This document shows, in pieces, positions 56,946 through 64,000 of a stretch of 64,000 nt of DNA. Position 1 is the first letter of the stretch, and each line of letters begins with the position of its first letter. Under the pieces are notes generated by a model. It did no database searches, was not told the DNA's origin, and saw nothing but the letters and a program-made list of their open reading frames with translations. A program made the translations under genes and the position numbers. This DNA comes from Plantibacter auratus (GTDB lineage Bacteria; Actinomycetota; Actinomycetes; Actinomycetales; Microbacteriaceae), in assembly GCF_050587365.1 (NCBI RefSeq), contig NZ_JBOBFV010000001.1:310001-374000 (forward strand). The letters are read 5' to 3'.

Positions 56946-59462
56946 ATGACCCGCCAACAGCAGACCCCGCCGACGGAGACCAGTGGCGAGCGCATCGAGG
57001 ACATCGATGTCTCGTCGGAGATGCAGACCTCCTTCCTGGAGTACGCCTATTCGGTCATCTACGCCCGTGCCCTCCCCGACGCGCGCGACGGCCTGAAGCC
57101 GGTGCAGCGCCGCATCCTGTACCAGATGACCGAGATGGGCCTGCGCCCGGATCGTGGCCACGTGAAGTCGGCCCGCGTCGTCGGTGAAGTGATGGGGAAG
57201 CTGCACCCGCACGGCGACACCGCGATCTACGACGCACTCGTCCGCCTCGCGCAGCCCTTCACGCTCCGCGTCCCGCTCATCGACGGGCACGGGAACTTCG
57301 GCTCGCTCGACGACGGACCCGCCGCGCCGCGGTACACGGAGGCCCGGCTCGACGCCGCCGCACTCGCCCTCACGGCCGACCTCGACGAGGACGTCGTCGA
57401 CTTCGTCCCGAACTACGACAACCAGTTCATGCAGCCCGAGGTCCTTCCGGCCGCGTTCCCGAACCTCCTCGTGAACGGCGCCAGTGGCATCGCGGTCGGT
57501 ATGGCCACCAACATGGCGCCGCACAACCTCGTCGAGGTGATCGGTGCCGCACGGCACCTCATCGCGCATCCTCAGGCCACGCTCGAAGACCTGATGGAGT
57601 TCGTACCGGGTCCCGACCTCCCCTCGGGCGGCACGATCGTCGGTCTGGACGGCATCAAGGACGCTTACGCCACCGGGCGTGGCTCATTCAAGACCCGCGC
57701 GAAGGTCTCCGTCGAGCCGGTCACCGCGCGCAAGACCGGCCTGGTCATCACCGAACTGCCCTACCTGGTGGGTCCGGAGAAGATCATTGAGAAGATCAAG
57801 GACGGTGTCAGCTCCAAGAAGCTCAACGGCATCTCCGACGTCACCGACCTGACGGACCGCATCCACGGGCTCCGCCTCGTGATCGGGATCAAGACCGGCT
57901 TCTCCCCAGAGGCCGTCCTGGAGCAGCTCTACCGCTACACGCCCCTCGAGGACTCCTTCAGCATCAACAACGTCGCGCTCGTCGACGGCGGCCCGCAGAC
58001 GCTCGGCCTCCGGGAACTGCTGCAGGTGTACGTCGACCACCGCATCAGCGTGGTCACCCGCCGGAGCCGGTTCCGGTTGGCGAGACGCAAGGAACGCCTC
58101 CACCTCGTGGAGGGGCTCCTCATCGCCATCCTCGACATCGACGAGGTCATCCAGGTCATCCGCGCGAGCGACGACTCCGAACAGGCCCGCGCGAGGCTCA
58201 TCGAGGTCTTCGACCTCTCGCAGCTGCAGGCCGAGTATATCCTCGAACTCCGTCTCCGACGACTCACCAAGTTCTCGCGGATCGAGCTCGAGGCCGAGCG
58301 CGACAAGCTGCTGGCCGAGATCGCCGAACTCGAGCGGTTGCTCGGGAGCCAACGACTCATCCGGGCCGCGGTCTCCGCAGAGCTCGCCGCTGCGGCCGAG
58401 CAGTTCGGCACGCCGCGCCGGACCATGCTGACGAATGCCAAGCCGAGCGTCGCGACGACCGGCCGAGGGAAGAGCGCCCCGGTGCTCGAGCTCGCCGACA
58501 CCCCGTGCCGCGTCTACCTCAGCGCGACCGGACGGGCGCTCCGCGTCGACCTCGAGCAGGACGCACCCGCACCACGACCCGGTCGGCGGAGCAAGCACGA
58601 TGCGATCCTGAGTGTCGTCGAGACCACGAGCCGCACCGAACTCGGCGCGGTCACGAGCCTCGGTCGTGTCATCCGGTTCACCCCGCTCGACCTTCCCGCG
58701 GTGCCGGCGGCCTCCATCCAGCTCGCGGCCGGCGTCCGGATGGGCGAATACCTGTCGCTCCCGAACCGTGACGAGCGCGTGCTGGCGATCGTCTCGCTGA
58801 CCTCGGAGCAGCCGATCGTGCTGGGAACCGAGACCGGCGTCGTCAAGCGGGTCATCCCCGGCGACCTGCCGAACAAGCCGGACTTCGAGGTCATCACGCT
58901 CAAGCCGCGCGACCACGTCGTCGGGGCCACCCAGGTCGGCGACGACGCGGAACTCGTCTTCGTCGCCTCCGATGCACAACTGCTCCGTTTCGCCGCGACG
59001 TCCGTCCGTCCGCAGGGGCGGGCAGCGGGTGGCATGGCCGGCATCAACCTGGCGGCCGGTGCGAAGGTCATCTCGTTCACTGCTGTCCTGCCCACCGACG
59101 ACGTCGTCGTCGTGACCGTCGCGACCAATTCGCTGACGCTCGCCGGAACGGACACCGGGAGCGCGAAGGTCTCGGAGTTCTCCGAGTTCCCCGCCAAGGG
59201 TCGTGCGACCGGCGGTGTCCGGTCGCAGCGCTTCCTGAAGGGCGAGGACCAGCTGGCCGTCGCGTGGGTCGGCGCCGCTCCGGCGCACGCCGTCGGGACG
59301 GACGGGACACCGCGGACACTCCCGGAGGTCGGTGCGAAGCGCGATGCCTCAGGGGTGCCGCTCGACGCCCCCGTCGGGTTCATCGGTGGCGCGATCACCG
59401 CACCGGCAGCACCGGCAGCACCGGCGACGGACGAGGCGGCTGCGAACGACGAATCGTCCTGA
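56946..59462 (+). CDS. parC: DNA topoisomerase IV subunit A
   Basis: This type IIA topoisomerase A subunit has 838 residues and decatenates chromosomes together with ParE. The winged-helix domain has KPVQRRILYQM, HPHGDTAIYDALVRLAQ and the catalytic Tyr in AAPRYTEARL near residue 130. The coiled coil and C-terminal beta-propeller follow. The propeller segment RPQGRAAGGMAGINL (about 685-700) stands where gyrases have the QRRGGKG box, which is absent. That and the convergent parE favour ParC over a second GyrA. The Ala/Pro-rich tail is short. Confidence 0.9.
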   Translation: MTRQQQTPPTETSGERIEDIDVSSEMQTSFLEYAYSVIYARALPDARDGLKPVQRRILYQMTEMGLRPDRGHVKSARVVGEVMGKLHPHGDTAIYDALVRLAQPFTLRVPLIDGHGNFGSLDDGPAAPRYTEARLDAAALALTADLDEDVVDFVPNYDNQFMQPEVLPAAFPNLLVNGASGIAVGMATNMAPHNLVEVIGAARHLIAHPQATLEDLMEFVPGPDLPSGGTIVGLDGIKDAYATGRGSFKTRAKVSVEPVTARKTGLVITELPYLVGPEKIIEKIKDGVSSKKLNGISDVTDLTDRIHGLRLVIGIKTGFSPEAVLEQLYRYTPLEDSFSINNVALVDGGPQTLGLRELLQVYVDHRISVVTRRSRFRLARRKERLHLVEGLLIAILDIDEVIQVIRASDDSEQARARLIEVFDLSQLQAEYILELRLRRLTKFSRIELEAERDKLLAEIAELERLLGSQRLIRAAVSAELAAAAEQFGTPRRTMLTNAKPSVATTGRGKSAPVLELADTPCRVYLSATGRALRVDLEQDAPAPRPGRRSKHDAILSVVETTSRTELGAVTSLGRVIRFTPLDLPAVPAASIQLAAGVRMGEYLSLPNRDERVLAIVSLTSEQPIVLGTETGVVKRVIPGDLPNKPDFEVITLKPRDHVVGATQVGDDAELVFVASDAQLLRFAATSVRPQGRAAGGMAGINLAAGAKVISFTAVLPTDDVVVVTVATNSLTLAGTDTGSAKVSEFSEFPAKGRATGGVRSQRFLKGEDQLAVAWVGAAPAHAVGTDGTPRTLPEVGAKRDASGVPLDAPVGFIGGAITAPAAPAAPATDEAAANDESS

Positions 59463-59477
59463 TCGGAGCTGCACACT

Positions 59478-59522
59478 GACGAAGGCCCGGATCGAGCGCA
59501 CTGCTCGATCCGGGCCTTCGTC
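59478..59522. terminator. Bidirectional terminator between parC and parE
   Basis: Perfect 20-base arms (GACGAAGGCCCGGATCGAGC and its complement) with a 5-base loop lie between converging genes. Confidence 0.85.
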
Positions 59523-59554
59523 GTCGGTCCTGCTCCTCGGTGGACGACCGACGA

Positions 59555-61633
59555 TCAGACGTCGATGCTCTCCCGCGACAGCCGGTCGGAGCTGTCGACG
59601 ATGAACTCCTTGCGCGGGGCGACGTCGTTGCCCATGAGGAGTTCGAAGATCCGTCCGGCCGACTCCGCATCCTCGACCCGGACACGGCGCAGCGTCCGGT
59701 GACGGCGGTCCATGGTGGTCGTGGCCAGCTGGTCGGCGTCCATCTCGCCCAGGCCCTTGTAGCGCTGGATCGGTTCCTGGTGCTTCTTGCCGGTGCGCTT
59801 GAGGTCGCTCAGCACCGCGTGCAGTTCGGCTTCCGAGTAGGTGTAGATCGTCTCGTTCGGTTTGGAGCCGGGGTTGATGACGATGACGCGGTGGAGCGGC
59901 GGTACCGCGGCGAACACGCGACCCGCTTCGATCAGCGGCCGCATGTACCTGAAGAAGAGGGTGAGCAGGAGCGTCCGGATGTGGGCGCCGTCGACGTCGG
60001 CGTCGCTCATGAGGATGATCTTGCCGTAGCGGGCGGCGTCGAGATCGAACGATCGTCCGGAGCCCGCGCCGATGACCTGGATGATGGACGCGCACTCCGC
60101 GTTCGACAGCATGTCGGAGACGGAGGCCTTCTGCACGTTGAGGATCTTGCCTCGGATCGGGAGCAGCGCCTGGTAGGAGCTGTCTCGGGCGAGCTTCGCC
60201 GTGCCCAGTGCCGAGTCGCCCTCGACGATGAAGAGTTCGCTGGACTCGAGGTTGCCCGAGCGGCAGTCGACCAGCTTGGCCGGGAGCGACGAGTTCTCGA
60301 GCGCGTTCTTGCGGCGTTGCGTCTCCTTGTGGGTCCGCGCGGAGATCCGGGACTTCATCTCCGACACGATCTTCTCGAGCACGAGCGCGGTCTGTGCCTT
60401 GTCGTCGCGCTTGGTCGAGGCGAACCGCTCCTTGAGCTCCTTCGTGACGACGTTGGCGACGATGGCGCGGACGGCCGGCGTGCCGAGGATCTCCTTCGTC
60501 TGGCCCTCGAACTGCGGCTCCGCGAGACGCACCGTCAGCACCGCGGTAAGGCCGGCGAGGACGTCGTCCTTCTCGAGCTTGTCCGTGCCGACCTTGAGTC
60601 GACGGGCGTTCTGCTCGACCTGGGCGCGGAGGAACTTCAGGAGGCCCTGATCGAATCCGAGTTGGTGCGTGCCGCCCTTCGGCGTGGCGATGATGTTGAC
60701 GAAGCTGCGCATGACCGTCTCGTACCCGGTACCCCAACGCAGCGCGATGTCGACCTCTGCCTCGCGCTCCACCTCGGTGGCGACCATGGTGCCCGACGGC
60801 GACAGCACCGGGACGGTCTCGGTGAACGTGCCGCTGCCGGTGAGGCGCCAGGTGTCGGTGAGTGCGGTGTCGCCCGCGAGGTAGTCGACGAACTCGGAGA
60901 TGCCGCCCTCGTAGCGGAACATCGCCTCGGTCGGCTCCTCGACGGTCTCGTCGCGGATGTGGATGCCGAGACCCTTGATCAGGAAGGCGGTCTGGCGCGC
61001 GCGGCCGAGGAGCTCCTCGGCCTGGAACTGGGCGCCCTTCGTGAAGATCTGGCGGTCGGCCCAGTAGCGAATCCGGGTGCCGGTCACGCCGCGCTTCGTC
61101 TTGCCGATGACGCGGAGCTCGCTCTGCTTCTCGAACGGCGTGAACGGTGCGTCCGGGGTCGGCTCCCCCGTGTCGGCGAAGATCCCCGGCTCACCGCGGT
61201 GGAACGACATGGCGTAGGTCTTGCCGCCGCGATCCACCTCGACGTCGAGTCGCTCGGACAGGGCGTTGACGACGGATGCGCCGACGCCGTGCAGGCCGCC
61301 GGACGCGGCGTACGAACCGCCGCCGAACTTCCCGCCGGCGTGGAGCTTGGTGAAGACGACCTCGACACCGGAGAGGCCGGTCTTCGGCTCGATGTCCACC
61401 GGGATGCCACGCGCGTGGTCGCGCACCTCGACGCTCTGATCGGAGTGGAGGACGATCTCGATCTGATCGCCGTACCCGCCGAGGGCCTCGTCGACGGAGT
61501 TGTCGATGATCTCCCAGAGGCAGTGCATGAGGCCGCGCGAGTCGGTGGAACCGATGTACATGCCCGGTCGCTTGCGCACCGCCTCGAGGCCTTCGAGGAC
61601 GGAGAGATGCCTGGCGGAGTAGTCGCTGCTCAC
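59555..61633 (-). CDS. parE: DNA topoisomerase IV subunit B
   Basis: This type IIA topoisomerase B subunit has 692 residues. The GHKL ATPase has MYIGSTDSRGLMHCLWEII, the catalytic Glu region DNSVDEALGG, and LHAGGKFGGGSYAASGGLHGVG, quoted in part as SGGLHGVGASVVNALS. The TOPRIM domain has FIVEGDSALGTAK near residue 470 and MSDADVDGAHIRTLLL. The C-terminus has RYKGLGEMDADQL. The GTG at 61633 gives the standard SSDYSARHL start; the frame stays open to 61864. It converges on parC. Confidence 0.93.
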   Translation of the reverse strand: MSSDYSARHLSVLEGLEAVRKRPGMYIGSTDSRGLMHCLWEIIDNSVDEALGGYGDQIEIVLHSDQSVEVRDHARGIPVDIEPKTGLSGVEVVFTKLHAGGKFGGGSYAASGGLHGVGASVVNALSERLDVEVDRGGKTYAMSFHRGEPGIFADTGEPTPDAPFTPFEKQSELRVIGKTKRGVTGTRIRYWADRQIFTKGAQFQAEELLGRARQTAFLIKGLGIHIRDETVEEPTEAMFRYEGGISEFVDYLAGDTALTDTWRLTGSGTFTETVPVLSPSGTMVATEVEREAEVDIALRWGTGYETVMRSFVNIIATPKGGTHQLGFDQGLLKFLRAQVEQNARRLKVGTDKLEKDDVLAGLTAVLTVRLAEPQFEGQTKEILGTPAVRAIVANVVTKELKERFASTKRDDKAQTALVLEKIVSEMKSRISARTHKETQRRKNALENSSLPAKLVDCRSGNLESSELFIVEGDSALGTAKLARDSSYQALLPIRGKILNVQKASVSDMLSNAECASIIQVIGAGSGRSFDLDAARYGKIILMSDADVDGAHIRTLLLTLFFRYMRPLIEAGRVFAAVPPLHRVIVINPGSKPNETIYTYSEAELHAVLSDLKRTGKKHQEPIQRYKGLGEMDADQLATTTMDRRHRTLRRVRVEDAESAGRIFELLMGNDVAPRKEFIVDSSDRLSRESIDV

Positions 61634-61864
61634 GCTTCCCAGCGTAGTCGTCGCCGCCGACACGCCGAGGGAGACACTCGGCGCGCGATCGTCCGGAGCC
61701 GCTCGACGGCGCGTTGTCGCGGGCCGCCGACCCATCCGGCTGCACGGTTGATCCGAATCATCTACGCGCACAGCGAAAAGAACACGGAATGGGACCCCGT
61801 TGTGACAATCGCGTGCTTTCATGAGTACTACGAGTTTCGTAGCCGCCCGAGTCAGGAGGAGCAC

Positions 61865-62095
61865 ATGTCACAGACTGCTACCGAGAGCACGCCGAGTGAC
61901 CTCGACGCCCAGCAACTGACTGCCGCCGATCGTTGCGATCTGTGCGGAGCACAGGCCTACATCCGCGTGCAGATGAACAGCGGTGAGCTGCTGTTCTGCG
62001 CGCACCACGGCAAGAAGTACCAGGAGAAGCTGACGCAGGTCGCGACCGACTGGCACGACGAGTCCGCGCGACTCTTCAACGAGCAGCGCGCCTAG
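61865..62095 (+). CDS. Small zinc-ribbon-like actinobacterial protein (DUF7455-like)
   Basis: The 76-residue protein has a probable metal site: ADRCDLCGAQAYIRV with a CxxC, then GELLFCAHHGKKY with a Cys and two His. It is a small conserved actinobacterial protein found next to parE and has no known function; the family name is from memory. ATG at 61865 follows a strong AGGAGG. The 231 bases between it and parE are non-coding and include an AT-richer stretch at about 61750-61850 that may hold its promoter. Confidence 0.82.
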   Translation: MSQTATESTPSDLDAQQLTAADRCDLCGAQAYIRVQMNSGELLFCAHHGKKYQEKLTQVATDWHDESARLFNEQRA

Positions 62096-62109
62096 TCCAC
62101 CGGCATCAC

Positions 62110-62148
62110 GACGAAGGGCCCCGGATCCGAGATCCGGGGCCCTTCGTC
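62110..62148. terminator. Bidirectional terminator between the zinc-ribbon gene and gatD
   Basis: Perfect 18-base arms (GACGAAGGGCCCCGGATC and its complement) with a 3-base loop lie between converging genes. Confidence 0.85.
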
Positions 62149-62186
62149 ATGTCATCGAGGAAGCGCGGAGTCGAGAACGCGCGGAC

Positions 62187-62936
62187 TCAGGCGAGCGCCG
62201 AGACGATCTGCGCTCTGGCGTTGGCGGCGATCTCGTCGAGGGCGTGGAGTTCCGGTGATTCGTCGAGCATCGAGGTGCCCCCGGCGACCGTGATCGCCAG
62301 ACGGAGCAGCCGATCGGCCAGTTCCGGGTTCTTGGCGAGGACCGGACCGTGCAGGTGGGTTCCGACGAACGGTCCGACCAGCGCACCCTCCGTGCCGTCG
62401 CCGTTGCCTCGTCCGTGCTGCACGGTGCCGATCGACTCGACGCCCGTCCCAGCTCGGAAGTCCCGCCCGTGGTTCTCGTACCCGACGAGTACCGGGGCGT
62501 CGAGCTCGAGGCCGCCGCTCGGCACGACGACGAGGTCGTCACTCGCCCGCGTGCGCCGCAACGGGGCGTCGCCCTCGATGATGGCGAGGCCCTCGACCCA
62601 GCTCCCCGGTACCAGCTCGAGCCGGCGAGTGAGGAGCTTCCATCCGTTGGCGACCGCGAGGACGGGCACGCCGGCCTCCACCCAGGCGATGAACGCGTCG
62701 CGGAACGGCCGGAGCGCCTCGAGCACCTGTGGCGCCGACGGGTCGTCGCACGACCCGAGGACGACCGCGTGGACCGTGCTCGGGAGCTCGGCGACCGATT
62801 CGACCGGGACGAGCTCGACGGCGAGGCCACGCGCGCGGGCCCGGCGAGCGAGGACCGCGCCGTTCTCGGCGTCGCCGTTCACATTGCAGCTCGAGGGCAG
62901 GAGGACGGCGATGGTGATCGTCGGCTCGGTCGTCAT
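62187..62936 (-). CDS. gatD: GatD-like glutamine amidotransferase lacking the nucleophilic cysteine
   Basis: GatD is the glutaminase of the MurT-GatD complex, which amidates the D-Glu alpha-carboxyl of lipid II. The 249-residue protein has the right length, GYENHGRDF and the conserved HLHGPVLAKNPELAD with the catalytic His near residue 196. The nucleophile elbow, normally like LAICGGYQLLG, reads LAVANGWKLL, so the Cys is Ala96. The only cysteines (17 and 63) lie elsewhere. I checked this codon by codon in the DNA at 62637-62654. It overlaps murT by four bases. It is probably not a glutaminase. Confidence 0.88.
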   Translation of the reverse strand: MTTEPTITIAVLLPSSCNVNGDAENGAVLARRARARGLAVELVPVESVAELPSTVHAVVLGSCDDPSAPQVLEALRPFRDAFIAWVEAGVPVLAVANGWKLLTRRLELVPGSWVEGLAIIEGDAPLRRTRASDDLVVVPSGGLELDAPVLVGYENHGRDFRAGTGVESIGTVQHGRGNGDGTEGALVGPFVGTHLHGPVLAKNPELADRLLRLAITVAGGTSMLDESPELHALDEIAANARAQIVSALA

Positions 62937-64000
62937 GCGTCATCCTGATCGTTCGAGGCGAGGCCGAGGTGCGCGCGGGTGCGGCGCATCGAGTCGGCGG
63001 TGAAGATCACGGTCTTCCGACCGTGCGCGGGCGCAGGGAGGGCGAGGAACGCGTCCAACGCCGTGCCGAGGTCCGGTTCGATCCGGTCGATCTCGACGCC
63101 GTCGTAGCCCAGCTGCAGCGCGGCCTCCCAGGCCTTGGACCCCGACACGATCGCCACACGACCGAGCCTGGACGTGTCGACCGGCCAGAGGTACGAGGGA
63201 TCGCGGACGTCGCTCCCGACGGCGACCAGGATCTGCTCGGTGTCGGCCGCGAGGCTGTCGACGTTGAGCTGATAGCTCGCGGGGTTCTGGACGAGGACGA
63301 ACTCGACCTCGACACCGCGGACGGTCGTCACCTCACCGCGGCCGAACACCGGCGTGAGCGCGCGGAACGACTCCGCCGCGATGGTGAGCTGGAACTCGGG
63401 GCCGAGGATCGCGGCGGCGCCGGAGAGGGCTGCGGCCGCATCCACGGCGTAGTGCACGCCGCGAGCCGGCAGACGGAACCGGACGGTCTCGCCGCGGTGG
63501 TTGATGGACACCAGGTCGCCGTCGAGGGCCTCGACGACGGTTCCGGAACCGGGATCGACCCGATCGGACGAGGTCGTGCTGTACCCGAGGCCGCGTGCGC
63601 TGGCGCCGAGCACGGCCGTCGAGACGCCGTACCGCCACCGCGTCGCGTCGCTGCCTGGCGCGACGGCGTCGACGAGCGCGTCATCGCCGTTCAGGACGAG
63701 CGACGTGCCCGATCGGGCAGCGATCGCGTCGAGCATGCGCGCCACCATGGCAGCGTCGTGGAAGCGGTCGATCTGGTCGACGGACACGTTGGTCAGGATG
63801 ACGTGGGCGGGCGCGAGTCGCGGCGCGATGAGTGCGCCGTGTCCTTCATCCATCTCGAGCACCCCGAGCTCGGCGTCGATCCGGCCGCGGAGGTCGGCTC
63901 GTTCGAGGAGAGCCGAGGTGAGGCCCTGGGAGATGTTCGCCGTGGACGGGTTCGTGAAGACCGACACGCCGTGGGCACGCAGGATGCCGACGAGCATCTT
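62933..64000 (-). CDS. murT: MurT-like Mur ligase, N-terminus outside window
   Basis: MurT is a Mur-ligase homologue that activates the D-Glu carboxyl of lipid II with ATP for amidation. The gene enters from the right edge, so the P-loop is missing and 355 residues are visible. They start at KMLVGILRAHGV, then FTNPSTANISQGLTSALL, the DQIDR segment ILTNVSVDQIDRFHD and SLVLNGDDALVDA. The C-terminal MurT domain has VEFVLVQNPASYQLN and DPSYLWPVDTSRL. There is no cysteine at all, so the Cys4 zinc ribbon that MurT usually carries in its middle domain is absent. It pairs with the cysteine-less-site GatD downstream. Confidence 0.88.
   Translation of the reverse strand, partial: KMLVGILRAHGVSVFTNPSTANISQGLTSALLERADLRGRIDAELGVLEMDEGHGALIAPRLAPAHVILTNVSVDQIDRFHDAAMVARMLDAIAARSGTSLVLNGDDALVDAVAPGSDATRWRYGVSTAVLGASARGLGYSTTSSDRVDPGSGTVVEALDGDLVSINHRGETVRFRLPARGVHYAVDAAAALSGAAAILGPEFQLTIAAESFRALTPVFGRGEVTTVRGVEVEFVLVQNPASYQLNVDSLAADTEQILVAVGSDVRDPSYLWPVDTSRLGRVAIVSGSKAWEAALQLGYDGVEIDRIEPDLGTALDAFLALPAPAHGRKTVIFTADSMRRTRAHLGLASNDQDDA

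Noticed and set aside
61634..61864. An N-terminal extension of ParE
   Set aside because: The frame is open to 61864, but the GTG at 61633 gives the conserved start. The upstream residues match nothing, and the interval is needed for two divergent promoters.
62187..62936. A frameshift or sequencing error explaining the missing GatD cysteine
   Set aside because: The frame is continuous, flanking motifs align without gaps, and three neighbouring residues also differ, which one error cannot explain.

Overview
The window is chromosomal DNA from a high-GC actinobacterium, most likely a member of the Microbacteriaceae. The evidence is the GC-rich third codon positions, frequent GTG starts and 4-base ATGA/GTGA gene overlaps. 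The gene order is also actinobacterial: rel-secF-secD-yajC-ruvB-ruvA-ruvC-yebC-pdxT-pdxS-HIT-thrS, and DUF3159-DUF3710-dut-DUF3093-DUF4193-sepH-topoisomerase IV. I see no rRNA, insertion sequence, CRISPR array or prophage.

Layout. 1-12130 (minus strand): stringent response (rel, cut by the window edge), protein export (secDF-yajC), Holliday junction resolution (ruvCAB, with a LexA-like box), pyridoxal phosphate synthesis (pdxST), an Ap4A-phosphorylase-like HIT protein and thrS. 12279-14791: a YhhN-family membrane protein, then two copies of a Gly-Cys-Val tRNA cassette about 1.2 kb apart around one unrecognised gene, and a separate tRNA-Val(CAC). 14837-18251: an MFS exporter, a histidine phosphatase and NAD(P)HX dehydratase. 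18326-27218: a surface-glycan locus of seven glycosyltransferase genes and a hydrolase. Four genes run rightward and three leftward, meeting in a 70-base tail-to-tail overlap. One of these genes fuses a family-2 glycosyltransferase to a TupA-like ATP-grasp ligase.

27464-33241: a JetA-JetB-JetC (Wadjet/MksBEF-type condensin) operon with no JetD nuclease gene beside it. It is followed by a small gene with a consensus -35 and a perfect LexA palindrome over its -10. 33657-41483: an orphan PemK-like protein, amt with a GlnR-type box, zapE, a sulfurtransferase with SufE, a hydrolase, DUF3000 and RNase D. 41558-44905: a fadA-fadB beta-oxidation pair. 45011-46368: an aldo-keto reductase with its MerR regulator. 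46424-51351: dxs and aconitase. 51598-61633: the conserved actinobacterial block with dut, sepH and convergent parC/parE. 61865-64000: a small zinc-ribbon protein, then a murT-gatD pair.

Three points stand out. First, the GatD homologue has lost its nucleophilic cysteine (Ala96 in an ANGWK context) and the visible MurT has no zinc-ribbon cysteines. That would suit a lineage with B-type peptidoglycan, in which the D-Glu alpha-carboxyl carries a cross-link instead of an amide. Second, JetABC occurs without its nuclease. Third, at least eight genes share a TANNNT-N6-start geometry, which points to widespread leaderless transcription and fixes several start codons.
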